DNA of 64,000 bases from Agrocybe praecox (lineage: Eukaryota; Basidiomycota; Agaricomycetes; Agaricales; Agrocybaceae), in the NCBI GenBank assembly GCA_964017145.1, contig OZ024844.1, positions 248,001 to 312,000 on the forward strand. Direction: 5' to 3'. The notes under the pieces were generated by a model. The model saw only the letters and a list, made by a program, of their open reading frames with translations. It had not been told where the DNA came from and made no database searches. Below, one piece after another: positions 34,507-45,546 of the stretch (the first letter of the stretch is position 1; each line of letters begins with the position of its first letter). Position numbers and translations under genes: made by a program.

Positions 34507-35176
34507 CCGATAATAGGCCTCGATGAGCATACAGAGGCTACGGTCGGGATGATAAACTACATGTTTCGGTTTCAAAGCGACCCGGATATTATAACGCAAA
34601 GTGTATCATAAATTCCAATGGTAAATACCAAGTAATTTGTGGTCATTGAATACGTAAGGGAACTTTGTAAGAAAGTATTCGTTGCCAAGAGCGGGACCTC
34701 TTCGGGGCCAAGTGTTTCGGCAAGCACCGACAATCACTCGGCCTTTCCCGCAGCTTCGAGGACTACGGTTTTAAAAAGAGGTACAAGTTCTCTCGAGGTT
34801 ACCAATGAAACAAAGCGGGGTGCTTACTTTGTCAGAGATGAATAATCGAATTGCTCGGGAACCTTGGGCTTAGTTGTCGACTTGTTCCATCGAATACGGG
34901 GGAAGATACCCATCGAGCGCTAAAAGTCGCACGGTCGCTTAAATCACTTGTCGCCGGCATAGGCACGGCGTCTGACGAATGGATTCGGCTCGGTCGTTAC
35001 CTTCACTATTTCTACATCCCCTTTCTTACCAATGGTAACTGTAGGACATGTTTCTCTGCGGAATAAAACATGTCATATACGCGTCCCAGTTGCCGTCTGA
35101 CCGAATGGATTCAGTAGGGCAATATAAGACGGGTACCGACATACAAGTTCGATTATCACCCTTCAACTGCTAGAAC
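34507..35176. other. intergenic, no gene recognised
   Basis: Frames 34639-34845 and 34851-35066 (plus) are Ser/Thr-rich or featureless and could be a decayed tail of GTPase-like gene A; nothing firm. Confidence 0.4.
35123..35128 (+). promoter_or_regulatory. TATA-like element upstream of GNAT copy 2
   Basis: TATAAG about 50 bases before the ATG at 35177. Confidence 0.35.
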
Positions 35177-36229
35177 ATGTCTGCCGTCGCTTTCTCAGTA
35201 TCTCAGTGCTTCACTGATGTGAAGTCAAGACTGCTTTATTCCTCGCTGCGCCCAAAGGTGATTGCCTCCGGATTAAAGGAAGGGACAACATCGCGTTTAG
35301 AGGATTTGGGCCCATCGTCCCATTCAAATAAAAAAGACGCTCTGCACAATATCGGAGGTGAAATACATATCCGACCATTCCAAAACTCAGATGCGGACAA
35401 AGTCAGGGGTTTATTCCTTGACTCAATTATAGGACGTGAGTGTCGCCATTTCTCTCGTTCGTTGATAAAGAGGATCCTCGTGGCTAATGAGCAATTTTTC
35501 TTGCAGCAAATTCCTTTATGGCACAAGTAACCCGCGACCAATGGACAGGGAGGATAGCTCTATTTTGCTACTCAACTCTACTCCTTGGTGCACTGCAGCT
35601 TGTGTTTCAACCACACCGCCGAAATGTGGCATTAGGCTTCGTTCTGTTCGGAGTGTTGGGGGCTGTTCTTTATAGACTCATACCCGAATACATGATCAGT
35701 ACCCATCTAAAAACAGCTATGAATGGCGACTTGGCGGATATTGGAAAAACCTTTCAAGTCGACGAGTCAGAAAAAGGAAATAGAAAACTATACGGAAAAA
35801 ATGGTTTCTGGGTTGCAGAATACCATGGAGAACAAGGCGAACGTGAAGTTGTTGGCTGTGTTGGCATCAGTGAGTTCCTTTGGCGCCTAATGTGATAAGC
35901 TTTGCCAATCATGATAAAACCTTTTAGATGCCAACACATCGGGTGCTGGAAAAGTTGGTGCAACAACTTCTGAGCTTAGGCGCATGGTTGTGTCACCCAA
36001 TTATCGTCGCCGCGGAATCGCTCAAAATTTAATAAAGGAGGCAGTCAAACATGCCCGAGAAAGAGGAGTCGAGCATATTTACCTTACCACTTCGTCTTAC
36101 CAGGAAGCGGCAGTCAAGATGTACTTAAAATCTGGCTGGGAAGTAAGAAAACACTTCAAACCGACTATTTTATTCGATAAATTGTATGCCTACGAACTTC
36201 TCCTTAATGTAAAGGCATGTAACCTGTAG
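35177..36229 (+). CDS. membrane-anchored GNAT N-acetyltransferase (copy 2)
   Basis: Exons 35177-35435, 35507-35869 and 35928-36229 (924 bases, 307 residues). Same three-exon plan and intron phases as copy 1. A longer, Lys/Ser-rich N terminus precedes IHIRPFQNSDADKVRGLFL. The hydrophobic hairpin (IALFCYSTLLLGALQLVF and VALGFVLFGVLGAVLY) is present. The catalytic core has NGFWVAEYHGE, VVGCVGI, ELRRMVVSPNYRRRGIAQNL (acetyl-CoA loop R-R-x-G-I-A) and YQEAAVKMYLKSGW. Likely located in an internal membrane with the catalytic domain on one side; substrate unknown. Spacing of paralogues at 26, 35 and 37 kb suggests local duplication with inversion. Confidence 0.86.
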
Positions 36230-37124
36230 CTTACTGAGCTTACTCTTAGTACATTTAATATAACTTGTAATATTTGAAAGTGCTTAGTCTGTGTCTATTG
36301 ATAGGTAACAGCATTGTCATTTTTTCTCATGCTCTGTATCTGTCACCGTCCTTCTCTAGTGCACTAGCTACGCATTTTGTCATCAAGCGCCCAAAATTGT
36401 AACAATTCAGTGTACAGTGGCAGGAAGCCAGGACGACCGAACGTTACGTGCGCCTACATGGTCTCGGCCAAGTCGTAGATTATAATATTCAAATACCCTT
36501 TCCGTCCCTAAAATATTTAGGTGATGTTCTCTGATTTTCTGAATGGGGTATAACGGCGAACAGATTATTATGGGAGCCTTATATATCACGGCGGGAAAAC
36601 TGCTGACCAGTGGGAAATGACAGTTGCGCTAACCAGTCGCGGCAGCTTTCAATGGCTTTCCCGGAACGGTCGGCCCTGGCGTCCAGCCGAGCACCAGTGA
36701 GTGATGTTGATGAAACTCCGCGACCGTGCCACTGGCAGCAACCTCGACTACAACTCGCCGTATTATACTCGAATTTGTTATGAACCAATCCGAAACACCG
36801 TATGGAATGATTGTCAACGTCAAGGTGATGATTATAAGTCAGCCTATGATCGTCCAAAGCGAGGTGAGATGCTTATCAGATTGGATGGTGAGCTGCGCAA
36901 CGCAAGCGCAACGTATGTAATTTGTATGTAATGATGAAGTCTTCGTCTTTTGTTGTCCCCGTTGTCCCAGAGCCCTTGCCAATTCCCAGAAAGCTATACC
37001 TTCACGTAAATAAACGGCTCAAACACTTATTATAAAGTCAGGTTATCAGCCCATATCTCCTCCCTATTGCTCTCTTACTCCAGAGCATTAGCATAGTACT
37101 ATAAGTAATCAACGCGATCTCATC
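36230..37124. other. intergenic, no gene recognised
   Basis: Several short overlapping frames around 36580-36930 on both strands have no recognisable content. A TATAAAG at 37031-37037 precedes GNAT copy 3. Confidence 0.45.
37031..37037 (+). promoter_or_regulatory. TATA-like element upstream of GNAT copy 3
   Basis: TATAAAG about 90 bases before the ATG at 37125. Confidence 0.35.
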
Positions 37125-38133
37125 ATGGGAAGTTGCCTACGTTCACCACACACAGTCGCAGAAGTGTTCCGGAGATTTCTTCTCCTACCAAACCCTCTTA
37201 TTGGTAGTAGCCTTATACCGAAGGAGAACGCATTACCAGACATCCAGGAGCCCATCCTCGACGGTCAACTACAAATCCGACCATTTCGAAGCGGAGATGC
37301 TCAGCAAGTACGAGGACTCTTCGCTTCTTCGGTCATTGGAAGTGAGATACACTTTTTTCAGTCGATTTCGTATGAGGTAATTGACAAACATTAAACTCAG
37401 GGGACGCTGGACTTTTCATTGAGGATATGCGAATGACATGCCCAACTGGTGCAGGGGATATTTCTTTAGGGGCTCTTGCCAGTGCGTCAGAGGACTCATA
37501 CTCTTTCCCTAGGCTTGACTGAGTCGCTAGGCCACAGGAAGCATGTTCAGATATCCACTACTGTGTATGTTCGCTGCTCAGGTCGGCAAATTAACGAAAG
37601 AAGGCGACCTATCGGACATATCGAAGGCCTTTGGGATAGAAGAATGTACCTCTACCAAAAGTAGCAGGTTAATTGGGAAGAATGGCTTTTGGGTCGCGGA
37701 ATGGCGTCGTGAGAAAACAAACGGGAGTGGCCAACTTGAAGACGAAGCTGAATTGGTCGGCTGCGTTGGACTCGGTGAGATATCTATCCCATCCCTTAAA
37801 TAGGTACGCCAAACTGACTCAAAGATTCCAGATTCCAACATACCCCCAGCTAACTCACACACGTCCGAGCTTCGACGCCTGGTGGTTTCTCCGCATCATC
37901 GTCGACGAGGTGTTGCCCAGAAACTCTTGCAGGCGGCGGTGCAACATGGCCGACAACATGGTATCAAGCAAATACGCCTCACTACCTCGTCCCAAGATGA
38001 AGGGATTCTGAATTTGTACGCAAGACTCGGGTATCAGCTGAAAGCACATCATAGACCATCTGGTTTCCTCGACACCCTCCATGTTTATGAGCTGGTTCTG
38101 GACGTCGATACCTTCCAGCAAGACGCACCATGA
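37125..38133 (+). CDS. GNAT N-acetyltransferase (copy 3), membrane hairpin lost
   Basis: Best model: exons 37125-37341, 37401-37448, 37538-37774 and 37832-38133 (804 bases, 267 residues). Exon 1 encodes LQIRPFRSGDAQQVRGLFA; the last two encode GDLSDISKAFGI, NGFWVAEWRRE, LVGCVGL, ELRRLVVSPHHRRRGVAQKL and YARLGYQLKAHHRPSGFLD. Thus the acetyl-CoA fold is intact. The segment that encodes the two transmembrane helices in copies 1 and 2 is here out of frame with a TGA, and must be removed as an extra 89-base intron (37449-37537) to keep the frame. Either this is a soluble derivative or the copy is decaying into a pseudogene. The downstream ATG at 37543 is an alternative start. Confidence 0.65.
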
Positions 38134-38511
38134 TACGACTTTTTATGCGAAATTAGTCCTTGCTGGCTGTCCAGGAACAGGAAAGAATCTCACCAGCAAA
38201 TATAAGACAACTTTAGGAAAATACGAAGGACGTTCCCCGGATCTGGCTAATAATCTTGGTTAACCTGAGGGGCTGGACGAATTTGAAAAGGAAGAGATTC
38301 CTAAGATGCGATCAAATTGGATGTAAAAGTTGTGGTTGTATACATGATGAAGTAATGAGCGAAAAGGTCATGGGAAGCGAATGAATATACAGCTAAACAA
38401 TCTAAGAAAAAATGCATAGATAATACATCGGAATGAAAAAGTATTACCCTGAGAAAGCAGCATGGAACACAGAAATGCGAAAAAAAGTATTAAAAAGAAT
38501 CATCAGTAAAA
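38134..38511. other. convergent 3' spacer with a P-loop-like remnant
   Basis: Holds the 3' ends of GNAT copy 3 and the CM1 protein. A plus-frame peptide LVLAGCPGTGKN near 38155-38190 looks like a broken Walker A but has no flanking domain. Confidence 0.35.
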
Positions 38512-41500
38512 TCATCGGCCGGTAGGTGATGCTGTTTTGGTCGTTTCGACAACATCGTTGAGTTGAGCATTGCGTTTTTGAGCCAGCTCGAGTTGTCTTT
38601 GCAAGCTCCTAATAACAAAAAAGGGTAGGTGAGACTAAAGGCCATGGTAGAAGTTAGTTACGTACTTGAGATTGTTCTCCAACTCGATTATTCTCTCCTT
38701 GCTTCCCTGTCTTTCTCTCTTCACCCTCTCTTCAGCAGCCTTTAGACGAGCTTCGTATTCCTTTACCCGAACCTCCCATTTAGTATCTGCAGCTGCATTC
38801 TTCTGGTTGATCTGTGCTAGCTTCTCTTCCGCCGAGAGAAGTTGATTCTGTGCATTGTTCAACCTCCGCTCAGCATTAGCTGCACGGGCAGCCAAGGAGC
38901 GAACTTCCATTGCGTCTGAGCCTCCAGGGCGTTTGATGTTTGAGAGTTGGGAAGCCATCTCAGCATTCGTGGCCTGTAAGTAAAGAAATAAATTAATGAG
39001 CAAAAGTTCTTCAAAAAAGAAAGGTGAAGAATTAGCTCACCTTGATAGCCTCCAATTCCCCTTCTTTCTGAGCGAATTTACGCTTCCAATTTGTCTTGGT
39101 ATCGGCATATGTCTTGAGGCTACTTTCGAATTTGTCGATCTGCTTCCATCGAGTATCAAGTTGCTTGCGCATGTCGTTGAGCTTATCATTGAATTTAGCT
39201 TCAGCGTCCTTACACCGCTTATCGAAGTCCATTTGAATTTGACTCAGAGCCTTCAAGCGAGTTATGAGGTTGTCGTGGAACACATTGAAGTTGGTGTAAG
39301 GTTTAGTTTCAGCCTGAGTGCCTTTTTTCTAAATATTGAAGTAGAGCAGGTGAGTAGACGTTCAACAATAGGTAAATATAGCACTCACGGGAGTCTTATC
39401 AACGCCCAAAATCTTATCCAAGTACTGATAAATCGTCAAGAGAAGCGTATTTCGTTCCGTCAACTGATCTCTGTACTGGCTCTCGGCATTCAGCAACGAC
39501 CTCTGATCCTTCGAAAGTCTCTGCTCAAGATCAGTTGTCTTCCCCTTGTAGCTGGCAATTTCCGCTTCAGCATTCTTCAAATTGGCCATCACGGTATCCA
39601 GCTTCTCAGATAGGTTGAGTCTTGCTTGAGTTTGAGCAGCAAGCTGACTGGTAAGGTCTCGGTTCTGTGCATGAAGTTTATCGACGACAGAATCTCTATC
39701 ACGGTTCTTCGCCTCTCTATCGTCCAACTCCTTGCGCGCACGTGCAAGTTCGTCCTCCAACCTTTCGAGATCTCGCTTGAGGCGGTCGGTCTCAAGCTGC
39801 AATGAGAACCGAGCAGTCGTATGAGTCTCTCCAAGACGTTTGCTCTCTGCCTCGAAGGTCTGTAAAGCAGTTTGCACGGCTTGCAAGTCACTTTCACGTT
39901 GAGAAAGTAAACTTTGCGTCCGTGCCAAGTCATTCAGAGCGCTCTGCAACGCAGATTCTTTGGCTTCGAGTGTTCGCCTCTCTCGTCGTTGGGTGTCATC
40001 GTGTTCCTTGTCAGCAGCGTCCAAATCGGCTTCGGCACGTTCACGAGCAGCTCTTTCTTTCTGCACTTCATCGACAAGATCTTCCACGTGGCGCGCGAGC
40101 TCTTCTTGACGGGAGCGATGGGCATGTATTTCTTGACTACATGTTTCGTACGCTTCTGTCATTTGCTGTAGTTCGTCCTTTAGATTGGCAATTTTCTACG
40201 AGGGAATTACCCAGTATTAGAAATTTGTTTGAAACGGCTCGCAGGTCACAAAAGAAATGCTGACCTCTTTAAGGGCAGCAGCTAGAACTTCCAACCTTTC
40301 CCTTTCTGCGAGCTCGTCCTCACGGAACCGTTCATGTTCCTCTTTCATGCGGTCGTTCTCATCCTCCAACTGATAAATTTGTTCTCCAAGTTTGTCGATA
40401 GTCTCCTGCAGAGCTTCAAGTTCGGCGTCCTTCTGATCAGTCTCCTCTTCTAGGTGGGCAAGTGCAGTCTCGAACTTGAAGTGGAGATCATTCGTATTTG
40501 CTTCCAACTCTGAGATGTTGACACGTAAATCTTTCGATTCGGCCTCCCTCTCTGCTAAGACCTAGAGGGGCAATCAACACTTTAGACTTCATTTCTTTTT
40601 AGTAGATTCAAGAGAAACACAAACATCTTTCAACTCGTCGACTTGCCCTCTAGCCTCTTCTACCTCACCCCTCCACTCCTCCTCCACGACCTCTACAATT
40701 CGTTGATGCTCACTAACCAGTTCGTCAATTTCCTTATTTTTCATCTCAATTTCGTCCTCTTTCTGCTGTAACTCAATGAGCAATGCAGCGAGTTTGTCTT
40801 TCATGGCGTTAAGGTCGTCTTCAACTGCTTCCCGTTCCTCCCGTTCCTCTAGAACCTGAGCTCGACTTTCGCTCCTTTCTACAGCCTCTGCTTCTCGTCT
40901 CCGCTGTAGTTCCTCTAAATCCAATCGTAACGCATCGACTTCATCCGCCAAATCATCTTTCTCGTCTTCCCGTTGGGCTAGGAGCTCAGCTTGATCTTCA
41001 AGTTTCACCCGTAGTTGCTCATTATCGTTCTCGAGCTCCTCGATACGACGCTTCAGTCGTTCTCGTCTATTTTCACCCATGCTCTCGTTGGCGGAGTCTT
41101 CTCCCCGTCGTTCGACAATCTCTCGTAATCTCTCTATTTCGTCCATGTTGTCCTCTAGTAGCCCCTTTGCGTTCTCTAGTTCGTCCTCAAGATCCGCATT
41201 TCGTGCCTCCATCTCTCGGATCGCGACGGAATCATCATGACCAGACTTCCGCCGCCTCAATTCCTGTAGTTCCCTCTCCCGTTCTTCTAGCTTTTCTTCC
41301 AACTCCCGCTCTCGACTCCTATTTGACCCAGAACCGTTCCGCTGAAGTCGTTCAAGTTCATGTTCCAATGATAATACGAGTTTCTTCAGTTTCTTGATTT
41401 CCATTCCTCTCTGCTGTACCTCGATCTTGAGGTTGATATTCTGCTTAAGAGCAGCATCGATCTGGTCTGGGGCTAAAGAAGCTAACCGTTCTTCAAGGAA

Positions 41501-42007
41501 ATGCACGCGTAGCTTGATGTTGAAGTTCTCCTTCTTCAAATTGTCGATGTGCTTTTCCTGATCTCGTAGTGTCAGGGTTACACCCTTACCGCCAGTAGAC
41601 GAGGACCCTCCCTTCCCTGAAGCTCGCTTTGACCGAGAGCCAGAAGCTCCTGGTGTCTCGGGTGCGTCCAGCCATCTCTTCTTCTCCGCTCCAGCCCCTG
41701 GCGTGTCAAGGATATCCCCATCTCCTTCCTCATCCATGAGATCGTCCTGGTGGTTGAGCATATTTAATCGTGAAGAAAGTGAAGTAGCTGGGTCGTCCAT
41801 CTTCCGCCGAGTCGAAAAAGATGTGCTGCCGTGTGGCGGAGGTGTTGTGACCAGTGCCGACGACTGCGCCGTCGTCCGCGATGAAGTTGAAGGAGCGCGC
41901 AGACCGGGTCTACCCGGTGTTGCGGAGAAACTAGCCAAAGATCCTAATGAAAACTCTTGTTGAGACCCATTAGATATGTCGGGGTGGGCTGTCAATGCTG
42001 CTGCCAT
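38512..42007 (-). CDS. CM1-domain coiled-coil protein (spindle-pole/MTOC component, Pcp1/Mto1/centrosomin-like)
   Basis: Six exons: 42007-40625, 40561-40265, 40195-39389, 39328-39041, 38973-38666 and 38608-38512 (3180 bases, 1059 residues). A Ser/Thr/Pro-rich disordered N terminus of about 150 residues is followed by a centrosomin N-terminal motif 1: TLRDQEKHIDNLKKENFNIK, RVHFLEERL, APDQIDAALKQNINLKIEVQ (about residues 154-222). Nearly all the remainder is heptad-rich Glu/Lys/Leu coiled coil. CM1 proteins recruit and activate the gamma-tubulin complex at spindle pole bodies and other microtubule-organising centres. No PACT domain was recognised at the C terminus (ends TASPTGR), so assignment to Pcp1 versus Mto1 is left open. 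Confidence 0.88.
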
Positions 42008-42986
42008 TTCTCGACATCCACAATGACAAAGTGACGTCTTTCACAATTACGTGTTCTGCAAGAGACCTCTTCTGTCTTTTCGAGTGTTATGAGGGATTTC
42101 TTGAGTTTTCCGGTGACCGTGTATCGAAGGTGTAAATCCTTAATATTTACAATCAAAATACTGCAGATCCGTGGAGCATCAATGAATATTACCTTCAATG
42201 ACAGCGGATACTGGCTCATAAGTCAGGCATATAGCATAGAGCTGACATATTAACACTCACTACTGCTTGGATCTTCCCGAAGACGTCAAAGAGCTAAACA
42301 AAATTCCAAAGATGTTGAACGTCGACAATGGTGTTGAACAAAACGTGACAAACGCGTGTGTGCAATGTGACCGATAAAGTCATGTGACATATCTATGCTG
42401 GCGGGAAAGCTAAAATTTAAAAATAGCCTTACATATATGTTTGACCGACGACGAATAGGCGCTGATATGCATTAGGACTCAGGAAGGTGAGCGTCACTCA
42501 ATCTCATGGATCTAGTCAAGGTGTAGTATAATATAAAACCAATTTATTTGTAGCGAGTAAAAGTGATTCATCTCAATTTTCAAACCTTTCCCCCATACGC
42601 ATGTTCAGCGACATACTAATTCCCTACTACTACAACATAGCTACCGTTGTGTTCTCTAAGAGAGAAAACATCAGAAATCGTCTCTTGCAATGGGCTCTGG
42701 AAACTGCATGGAACGCACTACCGACTCCAATGCTAAAAATATCTTCCATAGTGTGGGAAGTATGTACCCGAGACCGAGCCAATCAAAAGTGGACTGCACA
42801 TCAAGTTCATCTTGACCAGGTAAATATAACCCAATGATGGATCTGCCCGGAATCTTTGCTTTCTACTAGCTTTGACACTCGAAGAAGGGTACTTATAGTC
42901 CGAGTTTCCAGCACCCATCGCAGCAACTTCTTTCCGACATTCTCCTCCCTACACAAAGCGTTGATTTGTATTCTGTGGGTCTCGCA
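42008..42986. other. intergenic, divergent promoter region
   Basis: Separates the CM1 gene (minus) and the DUF6534-type gene (plus). The frame 42601-42837 is not recognised. Confidence 0.45.
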
Positions 42987-44455
42987 ATGTCTTCTGGCAT
43001 ACCGAGTAGTGCTGAGCTAGGGAAGATGTAAGCAACGGAATTCAGTTTCAGTCCTTGCATCTATGAATGCGAAATCTCACTATCATACAGCGCAGGTCCG
43101 ATGGTAAAGCATACATGCACGTCCTCGCACATGCTCAAATAGTAATCTTGCTGGGATTATAGCTTATTGGATACATTTTGAACTGGGGGTTTTTCGGCAT
43201 TTTAGCCATGCAAGTTTGTAAGTATTATTTATGGTTAAATTCTCTAACAGCTTCCTCATATAACCTAGACGTCTATTATCTCGCCTTTCCGAAGGATCCT
43301 GTCCGAAGCAAGGCTCTAGTATACACTATGCTTATACTCGAGCTCGCTCAAACAATCTTGTTCACGAGCAGCGCCTTCAAGATGTTTGCGACGGGTTTTG
43401 GGAATGCTGCAGTATTAGACCACGTTGATCTATTGTGGTTCTCAATCCCTGTAATGAGCGGGTTAGGTGAGTCGTGTATCGGCAGTGGGCGTTGATGTGT
43501 CCGTCGTGACAGAACGTCGAGATTGACGTGTTATTTTTTGATGGCCAGTGGCGTTTGTCGCGCAGGTTTTCTACGCCTCCCAAATAGCTTCATTCAAAAT
43601 TTCGGAAAGCAAGTACCTATCGGGACTGGTGGCACTGGTAAGGCATACCATTCTTCTTCCAACGACATCATCATACCCATCTCTCCCCTCAGCTCGCATC
43701 CTTGCAACTCGGAGGTGCCATCGCACTCGGCATACAGACTAAAAATGCGGTCGTATACAGTCGGTTGATTGGCAAGGGGTCACTAATCACGTCTACAGTG
43801 AGCGCTCCCTTTTCCGTTCGTATCATTCATTCTATAACTAGTATCTATCATAGCTTTGGCAAGGGTCCACCGTGGCGTGCAATCTTGTGATCGCAGTCTG
43901 TATGTTGCATTCGGTATGACACTTATTATCTGGTCAAAATTCTCACACGAGCTCTCATCCTATGCCATTTATAGCTAAATTATAAGAATATACTTCGCGC
44001 CACGGCGAAAGGGAAATCCAATCTTATCACAAAAGCACTTCGGATCGTCGTTGAAAGCGGCTCATTGACGGGTAAAAACATATTTCCCTTCCGAAGAATG
44101 CGCATATCTTAAGGGTGTTCTATTTATAGCCACAATTGCCCTCCTCACACTTATCCTCTCGCTCCTTCCCGGTCGACCAAAATATTATCAAGCTAGCATA
44201 AGCGTGCTGGCAAAGCTCTATTCGAATTCTATAATGGTTGGGTTCAACAGTCGTATGAAGATCATATCGGCGGCAAATAGGAATACGGTTCATGATCAGT
44301 CGATGCCTTTGCCTCCGACAACGGGTCAGATGGGTCGCGGAGGTACGATCAGGAGAATGGGTAGCAATATACACGAACAGTCGGAACATACAAACGAGAG
44401 AAGCTTGAGTACTAATATGAGCAGTATGACACAGTACGGGACTACGATAGAGTAA
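42987..44455 (+). CDS. DUF6534-type multi-pass membrane protein
   Basis: Nine exons: 42987-43027, 43091-43103, 43163-43217, 43269-43466, 43549-43637, 43693-43797, 43854-43913, 43975-44071 and 44130-44455 (984 bases, 327 residues). About seven hydrophobic segments are visible, including LIGYILNWGFFGILAMQV, LVYTMLILELAQTILF, LVAFVAQVFYASQ and ATIALLTLILSLL. Family-like landmarks: YYLAFPKDP after helix 1, VDLLWFS, and LRATAKGKSNLITKALRIVVESGSLTAT-type sequence near helix 6. The C-terminal tail is hydrophilic. This architecture is common and expanded in Agaricomycetes; function is unknown, though a receptor-like topology has been suggested for the family. Exon 2 has only 13 bases. Confidence 0.85.
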
Positions 44456-45546
44456 GCTTGTTTCTCAAGTCCAAATATTCGCCAGTTGGGTAAGTCCTAG
44501 TATGATCATCTGTATCATATTAATACTTAAGCTCCTTTATAACACTAGGACTAAGTGCAAACCCACTACGCTGCACGCTTGGTACAGTAGATTTTTGGTT
44601 CAGTGAACTCCACGTCCCACTTGAAGGGCTTTGGAGATTCACTATGGATCCATCATCGGCCGTCCAGCTTTAACACTTATGTATATGGCCCACAGAGGAA
44701 GGATGTCCAGCATATGTGTGGCGTAATAGTGGTATAGGATAAATCGAAGCATGTAAATACCACATGCCCTAATTGTAAAATAAAAATAAAAATGCATATA
44801 TACACGACTCTGTACCGAGGACATATAAGGGTTCGAATGTCACAAATCCATTGTACCATATCAAGACCTACATATCTGTATGAGAGGTCGAGTCGAGCCA
44901 GAAGCGGCATTTGCCCCTTGATATGATAGTGCCTCAAGCTCAGCGCTCAAGCTTCAAGGGCCGTTTATCTCGGTCCTCAACGTTTCTTACACATTCTCCT
45001 TCTGCCGAGATAGAACGTATACACGGGCCACAACGGACGAATAGTTTTTTGCTGGCCAGGATGTTTCGTAGTCCCACCAGCAGTATTTAACCCTCAGCAT
45101 TTCAATCCTTCTACAGCTCTCACCGCCTTTCAAATAATCAGGAAGTTAAAGTTGGTACAAAAGGCCAATCTTGCCACTGCGTATAACCTCGTACAACACA
45201 TCAAAAACATGTCCAGAAGGGGTGGTGAAGGGGTAGGAAAGTGTTTGTTCTTTGTGGTATGGAGTATCATATCATATCCCTATGTGGGGAAACATCGACA
45301 TCGTCACAATAGTCGCAAGCCGGCCAACAAGAAGAAATCGGAATGAGTATGTTTGTTCTCTGCCCATTCTGAACCAAAAATAATATATTGACAATTACCC
45401 TAGTTGATTTTCAAAATCAGTGATGTTCGGATAACGAAGAGAAACACATTAGGGCACATGGCTACTCGCATATTGCTGGACCGAATGAATTTGCGCAGGG
45501 TTCATTGCAGCATCACAGTTTTGGCGTATATTTGTAACGGGTATTA
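44456..45546. other. intergenic, no gene recognised
   Basis: The plus frame 45152-45346 encodes a short basic peptide (HRHRHNSRKPANKKKSE) without family resemblance; the rest is AT-rich. Confidence 0.45.

Noticed and set aside
38996..39613. Plus-strand 205-codon hydrophobic frame
   Set aside because: Antisense of the coiled-coil protein: Glu/Lys heptads read backwards as Phe/Leu; it also spans introns of the sense gene.
44828..44842. GGGTTCGAATGTC, resembling a tRNA B box
   Set aside because: No matching A box at the right distance and no cloverleaf could be folded around it.
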